Of a DNA stretch of 64,000 nt, positions 29,651 to 41,240 are shown piece by piece. Numbering within the stretch: the first letter of the stretch is position 1; each line of letters begins with the position of its first letter. The translations under genes were made by a program, and so were the position numbers. The DNA is from Ceratopteris richardii (Eukaryota; Streptophyta; Polypodiopsida; Polypodiales; Pteridaceae), in contig CM035422.1 of assembly GCA_020310875.1 (NCBI GenBank), positions 54,320,894 to 54,384,893 of the forward strand, given 5' to 3'. The notes under the pieces were generated by a model. It was not told the origin of the DNA. It did not search any database and saw nothing but the letters and a program-made list of their open reading frames with translations.

Positions 29651-32600
29651 AAATGGTTGTTGCAGAGCCTCTACACCAAAAATAGAGTCTGCTAATCTTG
29701 TGAAAAATGAAGAATGGGCATTTACTACTGTTTGCAATTTTGACCCGTCTTCTCTTGAATAGTGTATGTTTGCAGTAGACTCAGATGCTTGGTACTTTGA
29801 TAGTAGGCGAACCAAATATATTAGCTCAGGGCGCAATTTCTTCGCTTCACTCAAGCCTGCCCCTAAAGGGAATACTGTCACATGCACCAACAACTCCTCT
29901 TATCCTATCATGGGAGTTGGTAAGATCATTCTAACTACAGATGAAGGTAGTTCTTTCACTTTGTTAGATGCTTTATTTGTGCCAGGGATCAAGAAAAAAC
30001 TGTTATCAGTTTCTACATTAGCCAACACTAGCTTGGTTGTGAAATTTGTTGATGACAGACGTATAGATCATGATCTGACAAATGGCAACATGATTATTGC
30101 TTATGGCATTTTATGTCGTGGGTTGTATAAGCTCATAGACTATGAAAAATCTATGAATGATTTAACATGTGCAATACATGATTTTCAGGCTATGTTAGAT
30201 GCAAAGCTTTGGCATGCACACTTTGGTCATCTAAATTTTGCTAATTTGCTACGTCTGCAAAAAAACTGATATGGTGTCCTCTTCACCCAAACTTGAGGCA
30301 CCTAGTAAACATGTTTGTGAAGGCTGTATTTTGGGCAAAATGCAGTGTTCCTCGTTTCCAAAAGATGGTTCAGTTCGAGCTACTTAGAAATTGCACCTTC
30401 TTCACAATGATGTTTGTGGTCCTATGCAGACACCCTCTTTTGGAAACTATCCTTACTTCGTGACTTTCATTGATGATTTTTCCAGGCATGCATGGGTATA
30501 TCCACTCAAAGCAAAGTCCAAAGTGTTTATGTGCTTCAACTAGTTTTTGGTTATGGCTGAAAATCTATCAACATGTAAAATGGGCACCCTCCATTCTGAT
30601 TGAGGGGGGGAATATATGTCTTCTGACTTTAATGCATTACTGGCTGAACCTGGGATAAAACATCAGTGTACAGTTCCGTATACACCCCAAGAGAATGGAG
30701 TTGTTGAATGGAAGAACATGTCACTCATGGAGATGGTGAGATGTATGGTCAAGAGTCAGGCTTTACCACATAGTTTCTGGCTTGAGACTGTCATGTGTAC
30801 CACTAAAGTGTTGTAGTCTATCACTCCATATGAGGTTTGGCATGATCACAAGCCATCTGTTGCTCATCTACATGTTTCTGGTTGTCTGGCATATGCATTA
30901 GGAAATTTGATGATAAACAAGTAAAATGTATTTTTGTTGGGTATGGTTCTAAAGCAAAGGCTATTATCTCTATCATCCATAGACTAAACACATTTTGGTT
31001 AGCCATGATGTTGTTTTTGTGGAAGATGTTATTCAGCCTTTACTTTCATGTACTAAGGAGACATCTGTTAGCTCCAAAGACATGTATGGTACATTGCTGC
31101 CTCTTTTTACAGGTGGATAGTTTAGTGCTAGTCCTAATGAGGCAACTTATCAGCCTTTATAGGTTTCATGTGATGATGCAGATCATTCCATTTTTTATGA
31201 AAATTTGCATGATGCACTTGTTGATGAGAGAGCTGATATTGAGAAGGCAAAAACTATGCCAAAATGGCTAATGCAGACTTTGTGTGACAGCAAATTAGAT
31301 GTACCTTTGTCATACCATACTTGTTCAGGCTCTCATAGTGCCTCTTTTGCGTCAGATTGCTATGCTATGGCTATCTCTAGTCTTTGTGATGAGACTGAAC
31401 TTGTTTAGTTTGATGAAGCACAAAATTTTGAACATTGGATGGCTGCAATGCAATCTGAATATGATGATATCATGAAAAATGATACCTAGTCTTTATGTGA
31501 CTTGCCTCTTGGCAAGAAGGCCATTGGCACTAAGTGGGTATACAAGCTGAAGCATAAATCTAATGGAACAATTGATAGGTATAAGGCTAAGCTTGTTGCA
31601 AAGGATTATGCACAGGAAAGAGGCATTGATTTTGATGAAACCTTTGCACCTACTTGCCACATGACTACTGTTCGTAGCATTTGTGCACTTGCAACTTATC
31701 ATGGTTGGAATGTACATTAGTTGGACATTAAAACAAAGTTTCTGAATGATGACTTGCATGAAGAAGTGTATGTTTTTCAACCCCATAGCTTTGTGCAGAG
31801 AAGGCATGAAAACCACATGTGCAGGTTAAAGAAGGCATTATATGGTTTAAAGCAAGCACCATGTGCTTGGTATGAAAAGATACATGCCTATCTGATTGCA
31901 CATGGTTTTGAGAACAGTCCAACTGAAAGCACCTCATATATTCAACGTGCTGATGATGTGCTTCTGACATGCTTCTCACTGGTCGTCATGAGAAGCATAT
32001 TGCTGATTTCAAGGCTGATTTGCATGCCTCATTTGAGATGTCTAATTTGGGGCATTTGCATCATTATTTGGGCATTCAGCTTATGCAAGTTGATGGTGGA
32101 ATAGCTTTGTGTCAAACGAAATATATTGACACATTATTGCAGCATTTTGGCCTTGAAGATTGTAAACCTATTTCTACTCCTATGGAGACAGGTTTACAAT
32201 TGAGTCTTCATGATGTTGGAGATGCATTTGATCCTGTTCTCTATCAGTAGGCTGTTGGATTCTTGATTTTACTTATGCATTACTCGGTCAGATATTCACT
32301 TTGTTGTCTCACAAATTAGTAGATTTATGCATTGCCCAGGTGTCAAGCATTGGCAGGTGGTTAGGCGTATCTTTTGCTACTTGAGTGGTACCTGGCTACT
32401 TGGATTTTTTTATCCCAAGGGGGGATCACTACCGCCAGATTTGCATGCTTTTTTTGACCCTGACTGGGTTGGTTGCTATGACACTTGTGTTTCCACTAGT
32501 GGTCTTTGCTTCATGCTTGGTAGCTTATGCATATCTTGGTTGAGCAAGCAGCAGCCTATTATGGCCACTTCTAGTTGTGAGGCTTAGTATAGGGTAGCTT

Positions 32601-32915
32601 TCACAACAACTATTAAGTGTGTGTGGCTTAGATGCCTTATGGCTGATTTGGGTGTTGGTCAGTCTTCTCCCACCACCATCTTCACTGATAGTCAGAGTGC
32701 ATTGGTAGTTGCAAGGAACCCTATGTTCCCTGCTCTCACTAAGCACATTGAGGTGCATTATCATTATGTCAGGGAGAGGTTCTCTGTTGGAGAGATTAGC
32801 TTGGCATATTTGCCCACGTAGGAGAACATTGCAGACCTTTTCACGAAGGCTCTGGCTAGGGAGAACTTTGAAGATTTCCACAAAGTTTTGGGCTTACTTC
32901 CTTTTGTGGATTGAT
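29651..32915 (+). pseudogene. Copia C2 pol: protease, integrase, RT, RNase H
   Basis: The protease Asp-Ser-Gly block reads WYFDSRRTKYI at about 29790-29822 (Gly to Arg). The pre-integrase block LWHAHFGHLNFANLLRLQK follows. The integrase has DVCGP, then HSD-TGA-GGEYM at about 30595-30620, and PYTPQENGVVEWKNMS. A short deletion near 30813 removes part of the VLNRCPTKA block seen in C4. RT: TKWVYKLKHKSNGTIDRYKAK to [19 protein letters not shown] 22-bp deletion at 31966/31967 removes the YVDD catalytic motif that C4 and C5 keep. RNase H: DPDWVGCYDTCVSTSGL to HYHYVRERFSVGEISLAY. All parts carry stops or shifts. Confidence 0.88.
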
Positions 32916-32987
32916 TCCACATAGCTTGGCACTTCTTTATACATGAGTGCCAGCTCCTTGTTCACCACATCACTTCGTGAGGGGATT

Positions 32988-33217
32988 TGTTGATATATTT
33001 AGGTAGTGATGTGTGTGAACACACTAGGACCATCGAGGCACTTTTTTCCCTCTTTATGAGGTTTTTTTGCCCGGCTTGTATATACGCCTATAGCCATAAT
33101 GGGTTACTTATCTTTGTACATTCTAGTGGTAATACATTCAGTATTGTGTGTTGTGCGCCAAGCTTCTTCTTCTTCCTTGTGTTGTTTGCGTGCTTCCACA
33201 GAGGTCTAACTCCAACA
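32988..33217 (+). repeat. Copia C2 3' LTR
   Basis: It begins TGTTGATATATTTAGG after the purine tract GAGGGGATT and ends CTCCAACA. It contains TAGTGATGTGTGTGAACACA, a short near-palindrome kept in all family copies. Confidence 0.9.
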
Positions 33218-33232
33218 TGCTCCTAATTCTTG

Positions 33233-33966
33233 AATGACTACTATTCGTAGCATGTGTGCACTTACATCTCATCATGGTTGGAATGTACATCAGCTGTATA
33301 TTAAACTATATTTCTAAATGGTGATTTGCATGAAGAAGTTTATGTTTTTCAGCCCCATGGTTTTGTGCGAAAAAGGCATGAAAACCAAGTATGCAGGTTA
33401 AAGAAGGCATTATATGGCTTATAGCAAGCATCACATGCTTGGTATGAAAAGATACATGCCTATTTGATTGCACATGGTTTGGAGAACAGTCCAACTAAAA
33501 GCACCTTATATGTTAACATGCTAATGATGTGCTTCTGATCATCATTGTGTATATTGATGGCATGCTACTCTCTGGTCCTCATGAGAAGCATATTGTTGAT
33601 TTTAAGGCTAATCTGCATGCCTCATTTGAGATGTTAGATTTGGGGCATTTGCATCATTATTTGGGCATCCAATTTATGCAAGTTGATGGTGGAATAGCCA
33701 TGTGTCAAATGAAATATATTGACACATTATTGCAGTTTTTTGTCCTTAAAGAGTGCAAACCTATTGTCACTCCCATGGAGACAGATTTATGATTGAGTCT
33801 TCATGATGTTGGAGATGCATTTGATGTTCTTCTCTATTAGCAAGATGTTGGATGTTTGATTTATTTATGCATTACTTGGCCAGATATTCAGTTTGTTGTC
33901 TCACAAATGAGCAGATTTATGCATTGCCAAGGTATCAAGCATTGTCAGCTGGTTAAACATATCTTC
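33233..33966 (+). pseudogene. Copia C copy C3: RT fragment
   Basis: It opens inside RT (MTTIRSMCALTSHHGWNVHQ), passes KALYGL, and has the catalytic motif changed from Asp-Asp to Asp-Gly (VYIDGMLLSGP, about 33550). It then continues to FMHCQGIKHCQLVKHIF. At 33966/33967 it switches directly to gag sequence of copy C4, with no LTR between. Confidence 0.85.
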
Positions 33967-34539
33967 CATGGACAGTTTTTTGACAAAGATCAAAGATTTG
34001 AAGGAACAACTGATTTTTGTTGATGGTCTTACTTATAAGTTCACTTGTGCAAATTGTTATAAATGGTCTTCCCAATTCATATAAGAGTTTTTCTTCTACT
34101 CTTTGTTTGATGAAAGGCAATCCAAATGCCTTAACATTTGAGGAGTTAGTCTTTGTTTTGTTGTAGGAAGATCATTCTAGGCAGAACAGGCCCATTATGT
34201 GTGTCGTAGATCAAGCTTTCCTGGCTAGTCAGAGGGCCAAAGGTAAATGGAGCTCTTCTACTACTAAGCAGAAACCTACTAATTCTACACAATCAAAGAA
34301 GGAAGACAAAGACGAGAAGAAAACATAAAATTAGAAATTGTTTTGCAAATACTGTAAAGGAAATGATCATGTCATAAAGAGCTGTCCAAAACTGGCTGCT
34401 AAAGAGGCAAGGAGAAAGAGGCTAGAATGGTTGTTGCAGAGGCCTCTACACCCAAAAGAGAGTCTACTAATCTTGTGTAGAATGAAGTATGGGTATTTAC
34501 CATTGTTTGTAGTTATGAACTATCTTCTCATGAATAGTG

Positions 34540-37500
34540 TATGTCTATAGTAGACTCAGATGTTTGGTACTTTGATAGTGGGGTGACCAAACATATTACC
34601 TTACAACACAATTTTTTCACTTGACTTGAGCCTGTCCCTACAGGGAATACTGTTACATGCATCAACAACTTCTCTTTTTTGTTATGGGAGTTGGTAAGAC
34701 CAATCTGACTATTGTTGATGGTAGTTCTCTTACATTGTCATATGCTTTATTTGTGCTAAGGATCAAGAAGAATCAGTTATTAGTTTTAGCTTTAGCCAAG
34801 ATTGGCTTGGTTATTCATGATCTATCAAATGGCAATGTCATTATTACTTCTGGCATTTTATGTCGTGGGTTGTATAAGTTCATAGACTATGAAAAATTTG
34901 TGAGTGATTCAACATGTGCAGTACATGATTCTCAGGCTTTGTCAGATGCAAAGCTTTGGCATGCATGCTTTGGTCATCCAAATTTTGCTAGTTTGTTATG
35001 CCTGCAGAAATTTGAAATGGTGTCCTCTTTGTCCAAACTTGAGGCACCTAGTAAACATGTTTGTGAAGGCTGTATTTTGGGCACAATGCAGTGTTCCTCA
35101 TCCCCAAAAGATGATTCGACTCGAGCTACTAAAAAATTGCAGCTTGTTCATAGTGATGTTTGTGCTTTTGGAAACTGTCTTTACTTCGTGACTTTCATTG
35201 ATGATTTTTCCAACAGTGCATTGTTATGTCCATTGAAAACAAAGTCCAAGGTGTTTATGTGCTTCAAACAGTTTCTGCTTTTGGCTAAAAATCTATCAGC
35301 ATGTAAAATGGGCAGCCTCTGTTTTGATCGGGGGGGGGGGGGGATATATGTCTTCTAATTTTAATGCATTTTTGGTTGAACGTGGGATAAAACATCAGTG
35401 TACAGTGCCATATACACCTCAAGAGAATGGAGTTGCTGAACAAACGAACAAGTCACTCATGGAGATGGCGAGGTGTATGGTCAAGAGTCAGGCTTTACCA
35501 CATAGTTTTTGGCTTGAGGCTGTCATGTGTGCAACATATGTCCTTAACAGGTGTCCCACTAAAGCATTTCAATCTATCACTCCATATGAGGCCCGACATA
35601 GTTGCAAGCCATCTGTTGCTCACCTACATGCTTTTGGTTGTCTCATATATGCATTAGTGCTCGAACAACAATGCAGGAAATTGGATGATATAAGTAGTGA
35701 AATATATTTTTGTTGGGTACAATTTTGAAAGAAAAGGCTATCATCTGTATCATCCGTAGACTAAATGCATTCTGGTTAGCTGTGATGTTGTTTTTGTCAA
35801 AGATGCTATTGAGCCATTACTTTCATGTACTAGGGAGACATCTATTAGCTTGAATGACATGTATGATACTTTGTTTACTCTTTTTACAGGTGGATGCTCT
35901 ACTGCTGGTCCTAATGAGGCAACTTCTCATCCTTTACAAGTTTCATGTGACGATGCAGATCTTTCCATTTTTTATGCAGATTTGCATGATGCACTTGTTG
36001 ATGAGAGAGATGATATTGAGGAGGCAAAAACTATGCCAAAATGGTTGGTGTAGACTTTGCGTGAGAGCAAATTAGATTCACCTTTGTCATATGTACTTCT
36101 TTTGCATCAGATTGTTATGTTATGGCTGCCTCTAGTCTCTGTGATGAGAATGAGCTTGTTTTGTTTGATGAAGCATAAAATTTAGAAAATTAGATGGCTG
36201 CTATGCAATCTGAATATGAAGTTATATTGAAAAATGGTACATGGTCTTTATGTGACTTGCCTCCTGGAAAGAAGGCCATTGTCACTAAGTGGGTATACAA
36301 GCTTAAGTGTAAGCCTGATGGAACAGTTGACAAGTATAAGGCTAAACTTGTTGCAAAGGGTTATGCTCAAGCAAGAGGCATTGACTTTGATGAGACCTTT
36401 GCTCCTACTTGTCGAATGAGTACTGTTCATAGCATCTGTGCACTTGCAGCTCATCATGGTTGGAATGTACATCAATTGGACATTAAAACTGCATTTTTGA
36501 ATGGTGACTTGGATGAAGAAGTGTATGTTTTTCAGCCCGTGGCTTTTTGCAAAAAGGGCATGAAAACCAAGTGTCCAGGTTGAAGAAAGCATTATATGGT
36601 TTAAAGTAAGAACCATGTGCTTGGTATGAAAAGATACATGCCTATCTGATTGCACATGGTTTTGAGAATAATCCAACTGAAAGCACCTTATATGTTAAGC
36701 ATGCAAATGATGTGCTTATGATCATTGATTTCTACATTGATGACATGTTGCTCATTGGTCCTGATGAGAAGCATATTGCTGATTTTAAGACTGATTGGCA
36801 TGCCTCATTTGAGATGTCACATTTGGGGCATTTGCATCATTATTTTAGCATTCATTTTATGCAAGTTGATGGTGGAATAGCTTTGTGTCAAACAAAATAT
36901 ATCAACACATTATTGTAGCATTTTGGCCTTGAAAACTGCAAACCTCTTGCCACTCCTATGGAGAAAGGTTTATGATTGAGTCTTCATGATGTTGTTCTCT
37001 ATCATGAGGTTGTTGGATGCTTGATTTACTTATGCATTTCTTGCGTAGATATTCAATTTATTGTCTCATAGATGAGTAGGTTTATGCATTGCCCAGGTGT
37101 CAAGCATTGGCAAGAGGTTAAGCACATCTTTCGCTACTTGAGTGGTACCTAGCCACTTGGATTGTTTTATCCCAAAGGGGGATCAGTACCGCTAGATTTA
37201 CATGCTTTTTCTGACTTTGGCTAGGCTCGTTGCTATGGCACTCATGTGTCCACCACTAGATTTTGCTTCAGGCTTGGTAGCTCATGCATATCTTGGTTGA
37301 GCAGGAAGTAGCCTACTGTAGCCACTCCAGTTGTGAGGCTGAGCATAGTGTAGATTTCATAGTGACTATTGAGTGTGTGTGGCTTAGACACCTTATGGCT
37401 GATTTGGGTGTTGGTCAGTCTTCTGTCACCACCATCTTCACTGACAGTCAGAGCACATTGGCAGTTGCGAGGAACCATGTGTTCCATGCTCACACTAAGC

Positions 37501-37690
37501 ACATTGAGGTGCATTATCATTATGTCAAGGAGAGATTCTCTGTTGGGAGTTCAACTTGGCATATGTGCCCACGTAGGAGAACATTGTGGACCTTTCCACA
37601 AAGGCTCTGTCTAGGGAGAAGTTTGAAGCTTTCTGCAAAGCTTTGGGCTTACTTATTTTGTGGATTGATTCCACATAGCTTGGCACTTCC
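34540..37690 (+). pseudogene. Copia C4 pol: protease, integrase, RT, RNase H
   Basis: The protease motif VWYFDSGVTKHIT is intact at about 34562. The pre-integrase block AKLWHACFGHPNFASLLCLQK and KHVCEGCILG follow. The integrase has VHSDVCAFG with part of the spacer lost, then a run of 15 G at 35329-35343 where DRGGEY is expected, which shifts the frame. PYTPQENGVAEQTNKSLMEM gives the Glu, and the YVLNRCPTKAFQSITPYEA tail is present. RT: TKWVYKLKCKPDGTVDKYKAK, VAKGYAQARGIDFDETFAPT, then YIDDM at about 36733 intact. RNase H: CVWLRHLMADLGVGQSS to HYHYVKERFSVG. Stops and shifts occur throughout. Confidence 0.88.
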
Positions 37691-37740
37691 TTATACATAG
37701 TGCCAGCTCCTTGTTCACTGCATCACTGCCAGGCGGGTTT

Positions 37741-37970
37741 TGTTGATATATTTAGGTAGTGATGTGTGTGAACATACTAGGACTATGGGGGCACTTTTTC
37801 CCTCTTTAGGAGTTTTTTTTTTCCCAGCTTGTATATACACCTATAACCCTAACATGTCACTTATCTTTGTACATTCTGGTGGTAGTACATTTAGTATTGA
37901 GGGTTGTGCTCCAAGCTTCTTCGTCTTCCTTGTGTTGTTCGTGTGCTTCTGTAGACCTCAAACTCCAAGA
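37741..37970 (+). repeat. Copia C4 3' LTR
   Basis: It starts TGTTGATATATTTAGGTAGT and ends near CAAACTCCAAGA, about 230 bp. Alignable to the C2 and C5 LTRs along its length. Confidence 0.88.
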
Positions 37971-38224
37971 CGAGATAGCACATAGTGAAAAATAATTAAT
38001 TGGCTAGGGATAGTTTTTTATTCACCCCTATTATTCATTCACTATTTTGTAATCAAACCATTTTATGAAGTGCAAAGCTAGATGGTGTTTTGAATCATTT
38101 GGGAAGGGATCTTACCATAGAGATGAAACATGTTCTTCAAGGTTAGAACATGCGGGTGGAGGGATTCTTGGAGTATTTATATAGCTATTTTGGAGGAAGA
38201 AATTTTTCTCCAAGGGGGGAAGAA
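37971..38224 (+). other. Probable 3' internal end of a Ty3/gypsy element
   Basis: No ORF is recognised. The stretch ends in the purine tract CCAAGGGGGGAAGAA just before TGTTAGAAAG, the usual arrangement at the 3' end of plant gypsy elements. Confidence 0.4.
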
Positions 38225-39567
38225 TGTTAGAAAGTAAGTTTATGACATGAAGATCCAAGAGGTTCAAACAGATATGGGATCAAACATCATTTGGCCATTC
38301 AAGTGTAGGGAATAAGTCCCAAGAGTAGACTTAAGTGAAGGTTCTTATTCTCTCTTTGATAAGAAATTGTGCCTAGCCTAATGGTTAAGTCATATGGATA
38401 AGAAAGAGGAGGTCTTGGGTTCAACTCCTACAAATGTTTTGCCTCAAGAGCTCTAGAGCCTTCTAAAAACGTCCACTTGAGTTAACTCTAGTTAACTAAG
38501 ACACTTGAAACACATGTAGTTTCATGGCCGACACTTGGATAGTTAGTATCCACTTGCCATAGTAGGCAATCGCTTGGGGAGAGCTATATATAGATGCATG
38601 AGGTTGGGAGGAGAGTCTTCTAGCATGTGGTGGTCCTAATTGTTGGTTTGTTGCAATGATCTCCTCCAAGTATAGATAAGCTCCAAGCTCATCGTCCTTG
38701 ATGTAGAAGAACAAATAAAAAGTCTTTCTTGTTGAAGAAGAAGGAAATCCTAATCCTCTCCTCCAAGGTGAAGAAGACCTCTCCATAGCCAAGCTCTAAG
38801 CTTGAGCTCTTTAAGAAGTGATGAATTGTGTACAGTAGACCTCTTCTTTATATAGTTTTGTTTCTCTATGAAAAACAAAGTTAAAAAGCACAAAAAAAAC
38901 TCAAATAGTGGGGTTTCATACTTTTCAAAAACTCTAATTTTGGAAATTAAAAGAACCCTACTTTTGGGTTTTTTATTATTTCTTTTATTTATTTTTGGTT
39001 TAAAATTACATGATATACTTCTTTCCACTTTTCAAAACTTCTTTCTGTGCATAAAAATTGCTTTTCACACAATTGTTTGAAATTAGGGTTCAATTTTTTA
39101 CTTCTCAAATGTGGTCGAAATTCTAAATGTTATATATCAATGGATAGCTCTTGTACTTTCCAATATGTGATAATTTTTTTGCATATTTTGACCATTAACC
39201 TTGGTTTGACCATGGTTGACTTTGTCTAAAACTAAGGAAAATTGATAATATGTGCAATCCTTCTTGTGGAAGGTTGCATTTCCAATGTGAGTGCATCTTC
39301 ATTTTGTATCTAGGAGACACCCATTTCTCATTATTTTTTTTTGTAGTGCATTGTATTTGGGTATCTTGCCATTTGCTTCTACCAATGTATTCATTCTTCC
39401 TCAAGGGGAATTATCCCACATGTGATGTACTTTGGATAGCCTCCTCCAACTCTATATAAGGAGTGTCCCTCCCCTACCTTGTATTTGGTTAGAAGCTAAT
39501 TGGAGAACCTGCTCTTGACAATTTCATTTCTAATCCATGTGAGCTTACCAATTTCTTGTTCTACACA
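38225..39567 (+). repeat. LTR-like sequence with TATA boxes, SINE-like unit inside
   Basis: It starts TGTTAGAAAG after the purine tract. TATATATAG near 38585 and CTATATAAGG near 39452 are both good TATA candidates, and AATAAA occurs near 38713. The right end may be TGTACA at about 38834 or CTACACA at about 39567; no second copy in the window can decide. A tRNA-like unit sits at 38371-38470. Confidence 0.4.
38371..38470 (+). repeat. tRNA-derived SINE-like unit
   Basis: A-box TAGCCTAATGG at 38374-38384 and B-box GGTTCAACTCC at 38418-38428, 33 bases apart, match the RNA polymerase III internal promoter of tRNA-derived SINEs. It cannot fold as a full tRNA. The 3' end is not defined. Confidence 0.65.
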
Positions 39568-41240
39568 CTTTGAGTCTCTCACACTCTTTAATTTATGAGT
39601 ACACTCCTCTTTTCATTTTTTTTCTGCATGTATACTCTCTATAGTCTCTACTTCTTACTAATTGAGATTTTGTTTTTCTACATACAAAAAGGAGTGCAAA
39701 TCGCAATGATAACTATTATCTAGTTGTCATATAAAAAGGTTCTATGCTAAGATTAACTTAAGTAAATTCCTATATTCATCTCACAAAGAACATATAACCA
39801 TAAACTTATGGTGACCAACCATGACTTTGACCTAGATACCTGCTTTATAAGTATCATGAACTCGTAGGTGTTCTTAGAGTTCTCTTCTAACGTTTTAAAA
39901 TACCTTGAGATCTCTCACCTATAGGTTTCTTACTCCGAAGACCTTAGATACACAAGCCCTTGACTTATCCAACTAGATTTTCCATGAAACAAAGGATAAT
40001 CCTTTCACCAAACTATTTGAGGTTTTCCATATCCTCAAATTTTTGGCTACGTTGCTAAGCACTTCTTAACGTATTCATTCTAATCAAGATGCTATTTGCA
40101 TTGAGATTGATCATGAAAGCTTTGAGGACAAACTATCCTCTTAACAAAGATCTATAATTAATACTTATTTGGCATGTAGTACTAACCTATAGGTGTTCCA
40201 GAGTCCTTTCTAAGATTCATACTACATACTTTAGGGCTCTCACATATCAATACATGCAATCTTGGAATTAACTTCCCATTAGTAAATTTCTATTTTGAAC
40301 TCTCATGCCCTTGGCATTAACTTGCCCTTGTCCTAAGTATGACTTTCATTGGTCATACGCTTAATCGATCTTACTCAATCCAAGAGTTTTCTATCATAAT
40401 AACATAAATATGGTATATTTCTAAATCATTTTATGTTTAATATCTGCTTTCACTCTCAACTGATAGGAATCATCGTCATGATTCTTATTGAGAGAATCAA
40501 TCCATGAATATTCTTAATCATCGTTATGATTCTTTTTCTTTTTCTAGTGGCAACAATATCCATGATCTCCATTCAAAGTGCGTGCCTATACACTTTAACT
40601 TATTTTTAATGATACTCTCACCATTTTCTAGAACTTCCTAGAACCTTCATATTATTTCTTCGTTATAAAACTAAGATATTTTCTAGAAATTTTCACCCTA
40701 GCTTGGCATGAATTTCCAAAGGGGAAGTTTGTTTACATATAATATCATGGAATAACGGACCTTCCATGAAGCCTTATTCTTATTTATATAATATCTATCG
40801 TTTCCCTTTGCAAATTACCTTGACCCCCTAGAAAACATGGAAAGTACCCTATTATCATCTATAATATGATGGCTTTGAGGTTCTTCTAGCCTCTCATCAT
40901 CAAATTATTATTATCAAACATCTCGATGGTCAATAATCAACTAACTATGATCTAGCAAGAGAACCTTGTAAAATTCTTAAAAGACATAGTTCTATGAATT
41001 GAAAATAATTGAAAATATCTTTTCAAAGATCTAAATAAATTTATATATTGTCTTTCTCACGAACACAAAATCTATCCACCTCCTCATACATTAGGATGGA
41101 TGAGTCTTAGAACCACATGTTAGTTCATAAACAATCTAACATTTAAGTGATTATAAAATTATTCAAATATATATCCATAAATCTCTATATCTTCCCTTAT
41201 GTACATAAAAAACACCTTGCTAGACGTCGTTATAGCTAAA
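39568..41240. other. AT-rich intergenic DNA
   Basis: No coding or RNA gene seen. Two diverged copies of a ~75-bp motif are visible near 39858-39930 and 40183-40250 (TAGGTGTTC...AGAGT...TTCTAA...CTCTCAC). The junction with copia C5 falls near 41240. Confidence 0.6.

Larger units (their letters stand above)
28851..33217 (+). mobile_element. Copia C copy C2 (5'-truncated, 3' LTR present)
   Basis: It starts inside gag (NILQGVENITPTNIG) and runs through protease, integrase, RT and RNase H to an LTR at 32988-33217. The same family as C1, C4 and C5 is shown by long near-identical stretches. The lack of a 5' LTR and the abrupt switch at 28850 mark a chimera or a recombination product. Confidence 0.88.
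33967..37970 (+). mobile_element. Copia C copy C4 (5'-truncated, 3' LTR present)
   Basis: The order runs from mid-gag (MDSFLTKIKDLKEQL-like) to the LTR at 37741-37970. The CCHC knuckle at 34341-34382 is intact (CKYCKGNDHVIKSC). It is the best-preserved member of the family for gag knuckle, integrase tail and RT catalytic site. Confidence 0.88.
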
